Shown: positions 1-13,600, numbered from the stretch's first letter. The stretch is DNA of 64,000 bases from Oreocharis arfaki (GCA_013398015.1 VZRR01012436.1:124001-188000); one strand, 5' to 3'. Made by a program: numbers and translations. The notes: generated by a model not told the origin, from the sequence alone.

Positions 1-961
1 CAGATTTGACTCAAAACTGTCTGCGAAAACAGAGGTGAAAGCAGTGCCCTCTCTGGGGGCATGTCCCACAGGGAACATTGGCTCCTTGCATCGCCCCCCA
101 AAAAACCAAAAGCTGAATTCTTGGGACTCTTTGAGAAGCATCTCATATCTGTCGGGCTGAGGGAACGAGGACGGGTGCACAGCAGGCGACCCTGGGGCTG
201 AGTTTTGCAGCGAGCAGTTCTGGGCATTTTTTTTCCACTCATTTGAGTAATTAATAACTATTTTCCTAGGCCTGACTCCAGGCTGTGGGGAAGAACCATA
301 AATGATTTATCAGGGACATTAGGAAGATATGGACCTTGTCCAGGAACCAACCCAGCCCCTAATAATTCAGTGACTCTTAGAAAGAAGGATAAATCCTTTC
401 TTCCTCGGATATTTTTGGTTATGTGGTTTCATCTTCCCACGTCAAAACCTTTCCGAAACACATCCGTTAAAAGCTGGCCCAAAGAAAGCATCTTTCTCCT
501 GAGGGAATAGCTCAATGGCTCTCCCTGCCCTGCCCTCCTTCCAAAAGAAAGGACTGCTCCTCTCGCTTGATTTATCGGGAAACAGTCCCATGTCAAGCCC
601 CCGGCTCACTTTATCTCACCAGGCTCTGGATTTTAGATAAGGGCCAAGCCCTGGGTGCAGGGATTATTGTGCCAAGCTCCTCCTCCTCCCTCCTTCTCCC
701 ACAGGAGCCCATGCTTGCAGCATGTGGGGAGAAATAAGCACTCCTAGCCAGGCTTGCCCAGCAACATCACCACCAGTCCCCCAAAATAATAGCGGGACAT
801 CCTGTTGTCTCAGGAAGGAGTAAGTTGGGAGGCATTGGTGGAGGATACTCCTCATGAGGGCTGAAATTTTTCCATGGTGTCCCAAGCATCCTGGGCTTTG
901 CTTGGCTTTGAAGAAGACAGGATGTGCCAGCCCATCCTCACAACCACCCTTCTTCTTGCAG
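1..961 (+). other. RASL12 intron, 5' part of gene off the window
   Basis: No exon was recognised before the acceptor AG at 960-961. The exons for the start codon and the P-loop (G1) of RASL12 should lie upstream of base 1. No repeat or RNA gene was seen here. The assignment as intron rests only on the truncated frame of the exon at 962. Confidence 0.6.
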
Positions 962-2470
962 AGGACACCTACTCCTCGGAGGAGCTGGTGGACCAGCAGC
1001 CTGTGCTGTTGAAGGTGATGGACACTGCTGACCAGGTGAGGCATTGCAGGGTGATGACCAGCTGGACCATGGCTGGACCACAGCTGGACCATGGCTTAGC
1101 TGCTCCTCTCACCCCCAGGACGGCCCTGGGAACTGTGAGCGCTACCTGTGCTGGGCCAGCGCCTTCCTTGTTGTCTACAGCATTGATGACAGAAAGAGCT
1201 TCGAGGGCTGCCAGCGCTACCTCGAGGTCCTCGCCCTGCATGCGCGGGGCTGCCAGCGCCACTGCCCCGTGCTCCTGCTGGGAAACAAGCTGGACATGGA
1301 GGAGTACAGGTATCGGGCACGCGGTAAGGCTGCCTGTTCCCCGTGGGAGAGAGCTCACCGATCCCCCATCCCTCCAGCTGGGATGCAAACCCCAAATCCG
1401 AGTTCTTCACGAGTATTTCCACACCCATTAGTATTTGCAACATCCTCCCACATCTCCAAAGTTTCTGCTCTCCTGCCCGAGGGGTGACGTGTTTATTTTG
1501 AGCCCGTTGGTATTTTCAGTAGGATGTTTTTTGGCTGAGTGGTGAGGCAGCATCACCATCCCTGGCAGGACTTGAGCCAGAGGAGCCCCTATGGACGTGC
1601 CCTTCCTTTCCCTGGAGCCTTCTAGTCCCAGCCCCACTGCCAGGACTGGATGTGCCCAATATGTTTTTCTGGCCTTTTGTGCTGCTCTGTGGTCCCATGG
1701 GTCCCTGAGTCACGTGCATTGCTGAAACCCCTGTGCTCTCAGGATGGAGGTATCCCCCTCCCCACTGCAAGTACCCGCCCATCTCCTCCTCCCTGCTTCC
1801 CAGTGCACTGCCATCACACCCACCCCCAGGTCCCTGGAACACATTCCTGACAGGGGAAGCTGTGTGATTCCCCAAAGACACAAAGAGACCGTTACTCTGG
1901 GATTTTGGGAAAGGCAAAACTCTTTTTGATTCATGTACCTGCTTGTCGCAGGGCAGGGATGGGCAGGTGCTACCATGGTTCTCGTTGGAAAGCAGGCATG
2001 GGATGCAGGATCTGTTGCCTGCACCATCTTTTTTTCAATGACATGCCCCAAGGGATCCTGCACCCATCTCCTCCCGTCTCACCAGGCAGGTGCCCTCAGC
2101 AGAGGGGATGTCCCTCGCCAGCAGGTTCGGGTGCCTCTTCCATGAGGTGTCGGCATGCCAGGACTTCGCCCGGGTGCAGCACGTCTTCCACGAGGCAGTG
2201 CGGGAGGTGCGGCGCCAGGCGGAGTGGAATCTGCCCATGCGGCCACTCTTCATCTCCGAGGAGCGGCCCTGCCCACCCGTGGCCACGCCGATGGCCCTGC
2301 CCACCCACCACAGCTTGGCCACCTGCACCTTCAACACCCTCTCCACTGTCAACTACAAGGAGATCCCCTCAGTGGCCCAGGCCAAGCTGGTCACCGTCAA
2401 GTCCTCGCGGGCTCAGAGCAAAAGGAAGGCTCCCACGCTCACCTTGCTGAAAGGCTTCAAGATATTTTAG
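962..2470 (+). CDS. RASL12: RASL12, Ras-like family 12 small GTPase, last three exons (5' partial)
   Basis: Three exons are visible: 962-1035, 1119-1309 and 2086-2470 (stop TAG 2468-2470), all with GT-AG borders and compatible phases. They encode about 215 residues, and the human protein is 266 residues, so about 51 N-terminal residues with the P-loop lie off the window. Motifs in order are EDTYSSEE at the first exon start, the G3-like DTAD in place of the usual DTAG, CERYLCWASAFLVVYS, the G4 guanine-specificity motif NKLD, and a G5-like EVSAC. The C-terminus ends KRKAPTLTLLKGFKIF with no CaaX box, so no prenylation is expected, which is typical of this Ras-like subfamily. RASL12 (RIS) is a poorly characterised GTPase of the RERG/RASL11 group. 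It converges on SLC51B downstream, as in mammals where the two are also adjacent. The identification is firm from the near-identical C-terminal 60 residues. Confidence 0.93.
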
Positions 2471-3530
2471 GACACATCCCTGTGGGCTACAGAGAGGGGT
2501 GAGAGAGACCCTCATCCATCCCCTCAGCTCCGCAGGGGCTGAGACCTTCCATGGTGGACTCATAGGCACTGCAGCAGCCACTGGCAGATGGTGACCCCGG
2601 TCTCCATGCTGGGGCAAAGCCAGCAGTGGCAACTTGGCAAGCAGGCGGGGTACCAAGGGTCCGACACGGGCTGTGGCATTGTTCTGCCTGCCCCTGCCCA
2701 GTGCTGCTGTGGTGTTTGCACCCTGTCCTGCCACTGGCACTGGGGTCAGCTCAGTTTTCCATGAGGATGCAGCAGCTCCCAGTGGAGCCAGAGCTGTGGA
2801 TACCATTGGGAGAGTAAGGGCCATCCCCACAGTCCCCAGCCAGCTTGGGCACCTGGCACACAGCTACAGGAGCCCAGGAAGGGGGAATTAATCATTAATT
2901 CAGCATGGAGGCACCCATCTCGTTCATCCCACAGGTCCCCGACTGAGCAATAAGTAGGAGGAATTTTTATTTTTATTAAAATCCAGATAAAAAAGATGCA
3001 GATATTGTTTCAGCTGCTTAAAGGCCTCAGGTGGCCTGAAACTGATACCCACACATCAAGCCAAGTCACACCAAAATTGCTGCTTTTTTAATCAACTTTT
3101 TACACTATAGCATCCCTTTCCAAAGGCTTTACAAGAAGACGCTTTGCTGACGAGGACATGGTCTGAAAAGCCTTTGTTTAAAAGACTGATGTATTTCCAA
3201 TAACGTCCTAAATTATTTCATGGCTTCTACACGTGCCCAGTGAAGGACACAAAGGGAATCCTGGAGCAGACAAGGCTCTACCTGGGCCCAAACCAGGGCC
3301 AAGGGCTGGGTGTTTGGTTTCAGGTGCTCTGTCAAGTTAAATGTTCTGCTTCTCCCTGGAGTTGCAGTTACTTTGCAGAGTAAAATATCCATGTGTATAT
3401 TTGTACATATAGCCATATATATAACCTTACTGACGGAGAGATTTACTATGGCATTTCGATCAACCACTTTGGAAAGTATTTTAATAAAGAGGATTCTGAA
3501 AAGAATAAAAATGCCTCAGCTTCAGTGTTG
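2471..3530 (+). other. RASL12 3' UTR with two poly(A) signals
   Basis: After the RASL12 stop there is no competing gene. Two AATAAA hexamers at 3483-3488 and 3504-3509 are the first good poly(A) signals on this strand, giving a 3' UTR of about 1 kb. The end would lie roughly 330 bp from the stop codon of convergent SLC51B. The extent is inferred, not observed. Confidence 0.5.
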
Positions 3531-3861
3531 CTGTTTTCCTGATGGGAAGTGAGGATGCTTTCCTGACTGCACACCAAGCCTCCCACCTCCTTCCCTGGCT
3601 CAGCTCCCTCCTGTTTGCAGCACCTGAGGGAGGAGACGAAGTTGGCACTGGAGGGAAGGCTGCAAGCAGCTGAGAGCAGTGGAGGAACACCAGCCAGGCA
3701 GGAGCTGAGCCCAGGGCCCCTCCTGCAGGTAGAACTCTGCTGCTTTCTTGTTTCACTCTTCTCCTTTCCCAGGCTAAACTGCATTTTTAAACTTCCATCC
3801 CTACGAACTGACACATTCTGATACCTTCCTTAAGGCTTGAATGGGCTGACTTCAGCTGCCA

Positions 3862-6196
3862 CTATATGGCCTCCTCAGACATCTCCGTGTACAGGGACGT
3901 GACAGTCCCGTCCTTCCACTGGACCATCACGTCCCCTGGTCTCTGGTCCTGGGGCCCTGGCTCCTGCTTTTGTGGCTCAGCTGGGCTATATTCCTGCACA
4001 GGCATCAGGGCTTGCTTGGCATCCAGGTCAGCCTGCTGTGCTGCTTCTCCATTCATGAGGATCTTCCTTTTCCTGCAGGGAAGGTACAACAAGGACACAT
4101 GGAGTGAAGCAGCAAGCCCAGCCCACATCTGAGGACACCTACCCTGGTGATGGTCACAGCCATCAATTTGCACCATGTTCCTGGAACACACCAGCTGCTT
4201 ATGGGCAAATGCCACCAGGTGAGCTGTGCTAGGTAAGAGCTCTGAAGTGTTTGAGCACACACAGCTGTGGGATTCACACTTGGAGAACACCCAGCTCCTG
4301 ACGCCAGGAGCAGCACGCGGCCAGCCATCACTAGAGGGAGAGAGAGGCAGGCTCATAGCATCAGCTCTTTTCTTCTGAAGACAGCAGCTCTGACACAGAG
4401 CAAAGATTTCATGCAGTAGCAAACAGTGAGCTGCTCCTCAGCTGTGGGGTTGTGCAGCAACAGGGGAACAGTGTGAGGATGTGGATGGGGAAAGGCTGGG
4501 AGTCCTGCTCCAAAGCCCCTGTACTTAGGGGAAAGCACATCACAGCAGTTATCATCACTTCCCTCCCAGCAGCCTTGTTAGGCTGGGCAGAGCTGTACAG
4601 ACCTTTACTGGATCCAGGACTCAGAGAAGGGAAGGGGCTTGTTCCAAGTGACACAAAGAGAGCATGCATCAGGCAAGGTTTTGCAACAAAAAATGGTTTG
4701 AAGGGAGTTTGTCTTTGCTCTTCTCCCTATCGCTCAGGGTTTGTCCTGCCCTGCCAAACCCCTGTGTCTGTTTGCCTGGGAGGATTTCAGGGCACCACCA
4801 CACACCAAAAGATTCTCAAATTTTCCTGACTCACCTGTTTCGCACAATGTTAATGGTCAGAAGAACAAGACCCAAAATCATGGTCACGAGGGAAAGTGCA
4901 AGGATGGAGTAATTCCATGTTGAGGCTGAGGGAAAGCAGAGAGGCAGGGTTAGTAGACAGCAAAGTGTGACCCACAGAATCTGGTCAGGGGTTTCCTGAG
5001 GACATCCAGGATGCTCTCTCCTTGATTTTTGTGGCTTTGAAGTTGATCCTCGTGGCACTGACCTGCTGCTATGTCAATCTGCTCCCTCATGCTGCCAAAA
5101 TCCCGAGAGACCTTTGCTCTCTTGGCGGGCTCTGCCTGGAAAGAGGCTGAACCCCAGAGACACTCTCTCAGCAAAGCCTCCTGCCTGTCTTCACCTATGG
5201 CCTGATTCTTCCAGAGGTGAGACTGAGGGTTTCTGTGTCTGGGGTAAATCACCTCCCCAGGTAATGCCCTCAGGCATCTCTGTTAGGCAGGAAAATTAAC
5301 AGCCAAGGACTGTCTCAGCCCAGGAACACCAATGGGACTTACGGTCTTCTCTACGGAAGAACCAGAGCAGCTCCTCCAGCTGTTCCAGTTCCAAGCCCAG
5401 TGGAAAGGTAGCATTGCCTGCTGTGTGCTCGTACACGTGTGTGCTGGCCAGGGTGGTCGGGAGGTACTTGTGCTCTGCCTCAGCTGTGAAGGAAAGAGAA
5501 AGATGCAAGGGTCACTCACTGCAGCCCTTCAGACTGGAAGTGACCTGCCCCTTCATTCACGGGGCCGCCCAGCACATCTCTCCAAGCAGGCAGAATGCAG
5601 CCCTGAGTGCATAGCCTGACCTCATGCAGTGAGAAGTGGAGAGTGTTTTTGGCTGCAGAACCCATCATGGTGGGGCACCAGGGCTCCAAAGACCCCAGGA
5701 CACTGATAGGGCCTTTCCACATTCCCCAGCTCCCACCACTGAGAGGCAGCTCTGTGTGCCACAATTCACCAAAGAGTTGCCTTGCCAAGACCAGTCCTGG
5801 AAATCTGACTCTGGATTGCAGTCCTCCAGCAATAAATTCCTATTTATCAGGCTGGCTTGTAAACACAGCTTGACTCTAGTATTTTTTATCAGAAAAGCTT
5901 CAGCGTCTGCAAAGAAACCAACATATAAGTGTGGACAACCCCAAGAAGTGGACATACACACAGAGTGCAGACAGGAACGACACCCAGTTCTGGAGCTGGG
6001 GTGCAACTTTTCCCATGGTTCAGCCAGGCTGCTGCTGGTGTATACTGAGGAATAATAGCCCCATAGAAAGAAAGAAACTATATTTCCAGAAAGTTACGGT
6101 CTTTGCACATGCGACCTGCTTCACCCGCAACATTATCCTTTGAGCCAAGACTCTACCTTGCAACAGGAAAAACGGGATTATCCACAAGAACTTCAT
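3862..6196 (-). CDS. SLC51B: SLC51B, organic solute transporter subunit beta (OST-beta)
   Basis: Four coding exons on the minus strand, 6196-6157, 5483-5343, 4925-4835 and 4072-3862, join in phase to 160 residues (human 128). OST-beta pairs with SLC51A to export bile acids and steroid conjugates across the basolateral membrane. Family hallmarks are LEQLEELLWFFRRED before the membrane (about residues 46-60), STWNYSILAL leading into one transmembrane helix (about 66-88), and a basic stop-transfer RNRKRK (89-94). An acidic, Pro/Gln-rich cytosolic tail ends in EEAI. Unlike the human protein, the first exon encodes a hydrophobic signal peptide starting MKFLWIIPFFLLQ, spliced through a shared Ala codon to EAEHKYL. 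The ectodomain has an N-glycosylation sequon NAT at 37-39. This fits an N-out, C-in single-pass topology. The start is the only ATG giving a signal sequence; the first exon is less certain than the other three. Confidence 0.9.
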
Positions 6197-6256
6197 ATTT
6201 GTATATGCAGGTGGGATGGATCACGCCTTCACAGTGTTTCTTCAGTGTGGAGATGC
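6197..6256 (-). other. Probable SLC51B 5' UTR part of first coding exon
   Basis: On the minus strand an acceptor reading TTTCTCAG ends at 6257, just ahead of the 60 bases that precede the SLC51B ATG (6196-6194). This suggests that one or more non-coding exons lie further upstream. No upstream exon or TATA box was identified. Confidence 0.4.
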
Positions 6257-9200
6257 CTGAGAAACACAGAGAAACTAAGGAGTTGAGAGAGAACCTGATT
6301 CCTCTCCAGCTCTATTCAGAGGGAGAATCTCATGTACTTCGGCATCTGTTTCCTCATGTGAACGTGAGTCTGAGCTGCCAGGACAGGGTGCAGAAATCCC
6401 TGGAGCCACCAAGGCGACAGCAGACGGGGTCTGGCACAGTGTCTGCTGCCTGGCATTGGACCCCTTGCCAAGGTGAACCTGTACAGACGTGAGTTCAGCT
6501 GCTGCAAGCCAGCCCCTCCCCAACTAAACTAAGCTTCCCTGCTTGCTCCCCTGCCATAATCCTTAGAGAATACATATTTTGCATGTGGCTACCTATTGCC
6601 AAACCATGGATGGCAGAATAAGGGTGTGGGAGATGAGGAAGTGGAAGGCTGAACTCCAAGAGGAGGCAAGGCTGGCTTGCCATTGAGGCTACGGTGTCTC
6701 CCATCCCTCAGGGAAACGCAAAGTCCTCCTTGACCTTTAGTCTCTCATTTGTCAGTGGCATCAATCCAACTTTTATGGCTGCTTGTCCAAATTAGTTCCT
6801 CAGCCTCCTTCGAAGGGACCTGCCCTGAGCAGGGGTTCCTGGCTGTCCACTGTGAGTTGGTGAGACGTTGAGGTGGCTCTCCCCAGCCCACTGCTCACGA
6901 ACCATCACCCACTGGAAGGTCAATGGCACCACAACACACATGGGTCCCTCAGACATTCTGGCCCCACAGGCCATTAATTATTATATGGAGACTTTTATGA
7001 CAGTCTGATACTCTCAACTTCTACCTGCCTTTGCTGTGTGGCCTGGTGCTGTCTGAAACTTGCTCACAAGCATGTTCCACCATGCCAGGCGTGTCAACAA
7101 CGCTGTTGCTGACTCCTCAGGGAAGCATTTGGCCTGCTGGTTATAGACCTAATGATTGCTACTATTTCCCCCCCGTTCTCAATGTCTTCACAATTCAAAG
7201 TTCACATTTTATAGCTAACCAGGCGTGCAGGCTTGCTCCCTGCTGCCAGAAAACCACCTGCTAGCAATTCTTTGAGGAGGGGACTCCCAAATACGTGGTC
7301 CACTTCGTATTTCAGAAAATATGGATAAAGCTGCTCCCCAGAGTTAGGTGTGCCAATTACCTTCCTGTCAGGTAACCTTTAGCTTATTCACACGGCTCAC
7401 CCCTCACAAAGGAGGAAATAAAGTCTTGGTGCCAATGAAAATAAGCTACAAGTCAGCTACACCCTAATAAGAAGTGGCACTTGAATGTGTTAAATCTTGC
7501 TGTGAAAGGCTTCTGAGTAATCATGTGCTTGAACAGGAATATTTGACAAGCATGTTGCTGATTTTCCCCTTAGGTGTTTCATAAGTTGTGGGCTACCTCC
7601 TGGTGTCTGTGCACAGCAGGGATGCTGGAAAGCTGCTGGAAGTATTTCACTACTTCATAAAGTAGTGACCAACTGCCAAATCTTCCCAGATATTGGAGGC
7701 CAGAACTTCGCAGGTACAACACAGCAGCAGAATGGACATTTATTGAACATTAACAGGACATTTAGGTAAAAGACTTCGAGGGAAATTACTGTTATTTTAC
7801 AGATCTCTTACATCTAAATCACACTAACCAAATTAGTTTCATTCATCAAAGCTACAAAACAAAGTGTTCTCAGATCAGTGTGTCTACTCCAGCAGAGTCT
7901 GAGCGGGATCCAGGATTCTGCCTAAACCACCACGTTCCTCAGTAAGGGAACAGTGGCTCCCACAACTGGGCTGGACATGCTCTGAGGTGTTTGGATCTTC
8001 CAGCCTGGAAGAGATTGATAAAGCCATCTCCTCCAGCCTCCCCCAGACAGCTCCTCTGCCCTGCTGCCCATATCCCAGCCTGGGTGAGCACTGCTCCATG
8101 AGAACAGCTGGGAGAGCGTGAGGGATGTTCTTCCCTGTTGCTCGCCTGCCTGCACATCTCAGCAGTGACTGTGGCTGCTGATGGACAGGGATGAGCCCTT
8201 AGACCCAGGCCTCTGCAACTCCAGGTGTGCACTTTGGTCTCCTATCCCCCTGACGACACCCAAGACCCTTCTGAGGTAGCTTCCCAGCTTGGGTACAACA
8301 TGGGAAGCTCAAATGAGAGAGCTTATGCATTTAATGCTTGTATGGAAGGAGGCAGAAAGAACAAAGAGGCTACTACCTCCCAAGAAACATTTTACCTGTC
8401 TTATTTTGAATTTATATTGACACCTGAACATTTTTGTAATTTCTTTCTTTTCACATCAAAAGCTGCAAAATCTTTATGGTGCCGTGTATTTCAGCAACAA
8501 AGAGTCACTCACCAATGCTGTTTCAAATCCTCCTGAGGATCTGTGGACTTTGGTAGCATTCAATGAAATATCAAGAAATTACAGAAAAATGGCAAGTGAC
8601 TGCTTTTTGCTCTATGCATTGATCCCAGCACTTAAATGGTAAAATCCTTTCTGATAATGGAAGCCCTTGGAGATCTGAGACCTATCACATGCAGAAGGCA
8701 GAGCTGAGGGATTGGTGCTCTAAAGGTGGGCATAATCCAGCAAGGGGGCTGTGCCATGCGGTAACATGGGAACACGCACATCCCCAGCTGCACGTGGACT
8801 CTTTCCAGCCAGGGCACAGCAGGTGGTGCTGTGAAACCACCCTGTGCTTTTGATGGTGGGTTTTGTCAGGTCTGAAATTCACGGTTGCTCACCAAGACAC
8901 ATGTTGCTCTCATTCTGCAAATGAGAAGTCTTTAGATACATACTATACTGGTGTAAATAAAGATGGGGAAAACTCTTTTGGAAAGACCATCAAGTAGAGC
9001 TTCTGTAAAGATGATAATGTCCCTCTGGGCTCCGTACTCAAAACTCACTACACAATATGGGACAATGCATTTAGAACATCCCAGTCTTTCTAGAGTAGTC
9101 TCCTCTTGCCATGCAGACTCTTTCTCTGGTGGTTATCTTATCTTAGCTGATAGCATTAAAATGGGTCAGTTATTCCAAATACAGTATTAAAATGGGATGT

Positions 9201-10469
9201 CCTATCTTTGGGATTCATAGAAGATATATATACAATGTCACACCACAGCCATGCAAATGGATGCTATGGTTTATGAAGGCATCTCAAGGACTGAGTTCCA
9301 TTAAGGAGCACAAGAAAAATGTTTAATGTTTAAAATACTAAGGCAAGAAGGCAGTCTGTACTATTTTTTAACCTCTGTAAAGTAAAAAGCTGAAGAGCAA
9401 ATCTAAGTTATATTACACATTTTCCTTTGACTGCTTTTATATGCAGGAGTTATCCCAGCCCATTTCTTACTTGCCATTCAGACAGTCTCTTCTTAAAAAG
9501 TCTGCCTTCACTTAAAAGTTTCAAGGATTCAAGCCTTCTAACTGGAATAAATAAATAAGCCTTTCTTTACAGATAGCTATAAATTAACCCAGCAGCCAGT
9601 GCAGCAGGAATGCCCGTTAATCTCCGCTAACTCACCAGAAACATGCAGTTCCCAGCAGGGAGGAAGCTACATTTCTTCTTTAAGCCCTGTCATCTGAGAC
9701 ATCTCCTCTGAGCACCGTGGCAATACAAGGCTCCCTGTGCTCCTGCTCTGGGTATACTACGAGCTGTGATTCATTCTGTTCCTGAGTCATGTGTGAAGGC
9801 CAGTTCAAGAGGTGAGGCACACTCCAGCCCCTGAAAAAACACACCTCTTTAGTGGGACCATTTACAGCACGAGGTGAATGACCTTTTGCCAAAGAATAAG
9901 CTGTAGCAATTTCCAGTTTATTTGCTCAAGTTATTGGCCTAATCAGTATTAAAAGAGCATGCTGAGTAGAATTACACTCAGTAATAAGTTACCCTGCACT
10001 TAAAATAAATGATAATGTTCACTCTGCTTGGCTCAGTCCTCATTGCATACAGGAAGCACGTCCTGATAAAGCAGATACTATCCTTTTTTTTTCTTTTTTT
10101 CAATGAATGACCATTCTAAGGCTGTCAGAGCATCTTACCAGAGCAATCAACTTTGCAGGCAAAGCATGAAGCACCTGTCAGAAATTTTGCTATCCCCGTT
10201 TCACAAGTACTGTCAACGCCGGGCTAAGTCAATACTCTGCTAAGAGGTTCTGTTTCTTGTGCCAGCCACGCTGGGAAAGAAAGATTCCTCCTCCCTGAAC
10301 TACCTGATTCATGGGTGGAGCTGCACACTGCAAAGCAAGAGAGATGTGTCTCACCAATGGGCTTGGGGCACAGAGCTAGCACTGGCTAGCTCCAGCTAAA
10401 CTGGAGATGGTGGATGTAGTATCCTTATGTTTGTCCTGTTCTTGGTGTTTTTCAGCTTGAAATAAAGTG
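6257..10469. other. Intergenic, SLC51B to CR1; nothing recognised
   Basis: The two genes on either side diverge, so this stretch should hold the SLC51B promoter. I saw no exon with conserved protein sequence, no RNA gene and no CR1. Short open frames on both strands have no recognisable product. A T-rich run lies at 10083-10100. Confidence 0.4.
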
Positions 10470-10614
10470 TTCAAGGCCACGTTGGACAGGGCTTGAAGCA
10501 ATCTTGTCTAGTGGAAGGTGTCCCTGCCCATGGCAAGGGTTGGAACAAGATGATCTTGATGGTCCCTTCCAAACCAGGCCATTCTATGATTCTATGATTC
10601 TGTGATTCTATGAT
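10470..10614 (+). mobile_element. CR1 LINE 3' fragment, sense
   Basis: The segment carries the CR1 3'-end text: TTCAAGGCCACGTTGGACAG, a TGTCCCTGCCCATGGCA block, GGTCCCTTCCAA, and then the diagnostic 3' tail of four ATTCTATGATT-type octamer repeats at about 10578-10614. It is heavily 5'-truncated, which is typical of CR1 copies, and does not code. Confidence 0.9.
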
Positions 10615-13600
10615 CTTTGGCACTGAAGCTTTGTTCTGGTGTGATTAATCCTTTGAATCCCATCTCATATCCAATCAGTTTCCCCAGGCAGCCCCTGTGA
10701 AATCTCACCCAGCAGACGTGTGCTCCCCAAACAGAGATGTTTCACTGCTCAGCCTCAGCCTGGCAGTGATCAGATGGGAGCTCAGAAATGCATCTCCCAG
10801 GAAACAAGAGCTGCTCCCTGCTGCTGGAGGCATGTCCAGCCAGGACATCCCACCACATACTAAATCGTGCTGTCTTTCCTTCTCAATTCCAATTGGATCT
10901 TTCTAAAAGTGCCACCACAGTGGGGAACACTTCTCTAGCATCCTTGTGAGCATTTTGTTGCCAGGGAAAGGGTACAAGGACAGGACAGAAAGTGGTCTCA
11001 CAATCAAATCCTCCTGGGAAAGTGCAAAGAAGACACCTGGCCTCTGCAGAACAATTTCTGAGCAGAGGGATGGAGACACTGGCCACGGTGAAGGGGTAAC
11101 TGCAACATAAGGATGGTGGCTGCAAAGCCCCAGAAGGTTCCTTTTCATCCCAATTTTCTGCATGGCTTGATGTATTTATCTGTCTAGGGTCAGGATGCAG
11201 GTAGGTGGCCGAGATACATTTAGGACTCAGCATGATGCACATGGTAATAAAACCAGTTCACCATGGTGAGAGTTGGCTCTTGTTCCCAGTAATCCTCTCC
11301 TTTTCCAGAGAACCACAAACATATTCAGGAGCGCTCCCCTCCAGCGAGGGTGTGAGTATTTGATTTTGTGTCTCCCCTGACAACATTGGCACTGGTTAAT
11401 GGGAGATATCTTTTTACTTCTTGGAAACACTTTCAGCATCTTTGGCCAGGAAGCAAAGTGGAGATAAGATCTGATCTGTGTTCTGTTTCCTCCTCATATT
11501 TGTCTTCACTATCCTTGGGAAGAATTTGTCTGACCTTGGTGTTTTAATTTTGCTTATCTTTTTTGATCCCTTCAGTGTCTTTGACCTGAAATGCCTGGTT
11601 ACAGAATAACTAAACATTCAGGGTTGGGTTTTTTTTTCTTTCCATGTACAAAAGCAGAGTTTAAATGCAGCAGGAAAGCCAGAATTTTTTTTTTCTTTGT
11701 GAAATAATCAGATAGTTGCTTTCATTCTGAAAAAAATTATATCAAAAAAAATCTTAAGTTAATATTCATGAACACTGTGTCGAAGGCATAATAATGAGTA
11801 ACAGCCATAATGTGTTTGAACTGTGGTGTCGTATCAGAGCCAAGGATGAATTACGTGGGAGCAAGTGTACCGGAGGGAATTTAAGTCCACTTCAAAAACT
11901 CACTGAAAATGAAACATTAATTACTTTGTGCGTAAGTCTGGCAAAAGCTCAGCATGAAGTTACAGCATTTCTAGGAGCGTTAACTACAGCCAGAAGTGAG
12001 AATCCATCTCCAGGGCTTAAGACCTGGAGGAGCAGCAGCTGAAACTCTATGCATGGCATCAATGACATGTTCAGTGCCTGGATCTGATACCTGGAAATTA
12101 ACACTGAGCAGCAGCTGGATTCTGGGTTCAAACTCACAACTTCTGGGCGATCCAGACACACATGTACATCCCTGGCCTTTCTGAAGTGTTGGTGATAAAT
12201 CCAGGGCTTCACCCAAGACCTCAGAGAACTGGTATTTGCTGTCACCACACAGGACGTCTCCTTCCAGCCTTTCTTCCAGCAATTGTCCTCACTGCCTCTG
12301 GAAACCACGAGTATTTTTCAGCATCTGAGATATTACGAGGTCACATTTTTTACCATCTAAGATAAGGCCTGAAATTACACTCTGTGCTGATCACTGCTCC
12401 TCTCATTTGGGGCCTGACAGCCATGAGTGCCTGTAATCACTTAAGTTATTGTGCAATGATGAATTGTTCCCTGTTTATGATAAGTCAGACTATTCGCCTT
12501 CCCTTCTTTCCAATCCACTTTCCAACATGAACCATGCTGGGAGCTTTAATCTCTTCTTAAGCACAAGACATTCCTTCATCCTTGCTAGCCTCTTGTTTAT
12601 ATTTTACTTATTTTTACTATAACCTTTTATTTATGCACTGAGGTGACCAGAGTTGAAGTGTCCTGCCTGTGACTAAACCAAGGATTTTGACAGGACTCTC
12701 CAGGTAATAGAGAATCGTAAGGGTTTTGTAGCATTTGATTTTTACATACTAATTAGGAAATTACCTCAGTATTTAGTAGCATATTCTCCTTTTCTCAGGG
12801 TGCAGGAACGTAAGCATCCCAGTTAGGATGGCCTGATTCTTTTTTTTTACCTGTAACAGCAATTTTTCATTACTTTCTCTTTATTAGCACCACTGGAGAC
12901 AGTGACATCTTTAACGTCTGAGAAAGGAAAACCCTAATGATGGGCAAACAGGCATGAAAAAGGGAAGGAATATACACAGCACTGCTTAGTATAGCACAAA
13001 ATTTCACATTTTTATTGACCCTTCCCTCATGTATCCGACATAAAATTCTGCCATCCATTTTCCAAGTAATTTACATGTTTTCATTTTTCATTTACAGATT
13101 CTCACACTCCATGCTGCAGAAATTCCTAGTGTCAAAGATTGTTGGATAGACTGTGATTTAGATGTGCAGGGAATTTGTGTATGTGATTTACATTGAAAGC
13201 TACACAAATAAACCATCTTCCCATGGGGGGAAAGAGTGTACTTAGCAGAATGATAAAATATTTTCATACTTACGTTGTGGGAGGAGACAGTTATTTAAGT
13301 GGTGATTCTGACCCCATAGTTTACAAGAAAACATTCTTTGAGTTGCTATCACTGTTAAAATGAAGCTGTCCATGGTGTCAGAAACTGAAATCTGTTTTTC
13401 AAATGCTGTCAGAGCCAGATCAGTGGCTGTGGGGTCAATACTCCTTTCAGTCCCTGATGTTTTTCTGTGTTATCTTTGCACTGTGGCAGCACGGACAATT
13501 CCTGGTAGGGGTTAAGGGGCCACGGCCACGGGTGACACCACTCAGGAGTATTGACACTGTGGGGCTGGAGCCGTCAGGGTAGCACAGACCCCGGGGGCTG

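Noticed and set aside
10083..10100. T-rich run as a possible retroposon tail
   Set aside because: No flanking retroposon body or target duplication seen; a simple T run.
11794..12042. Plus-strand frame of 82 codons starting MSNSHNVFELWC
   Set aside because: No family match, no splice or promoter context, and length within chance expectation.
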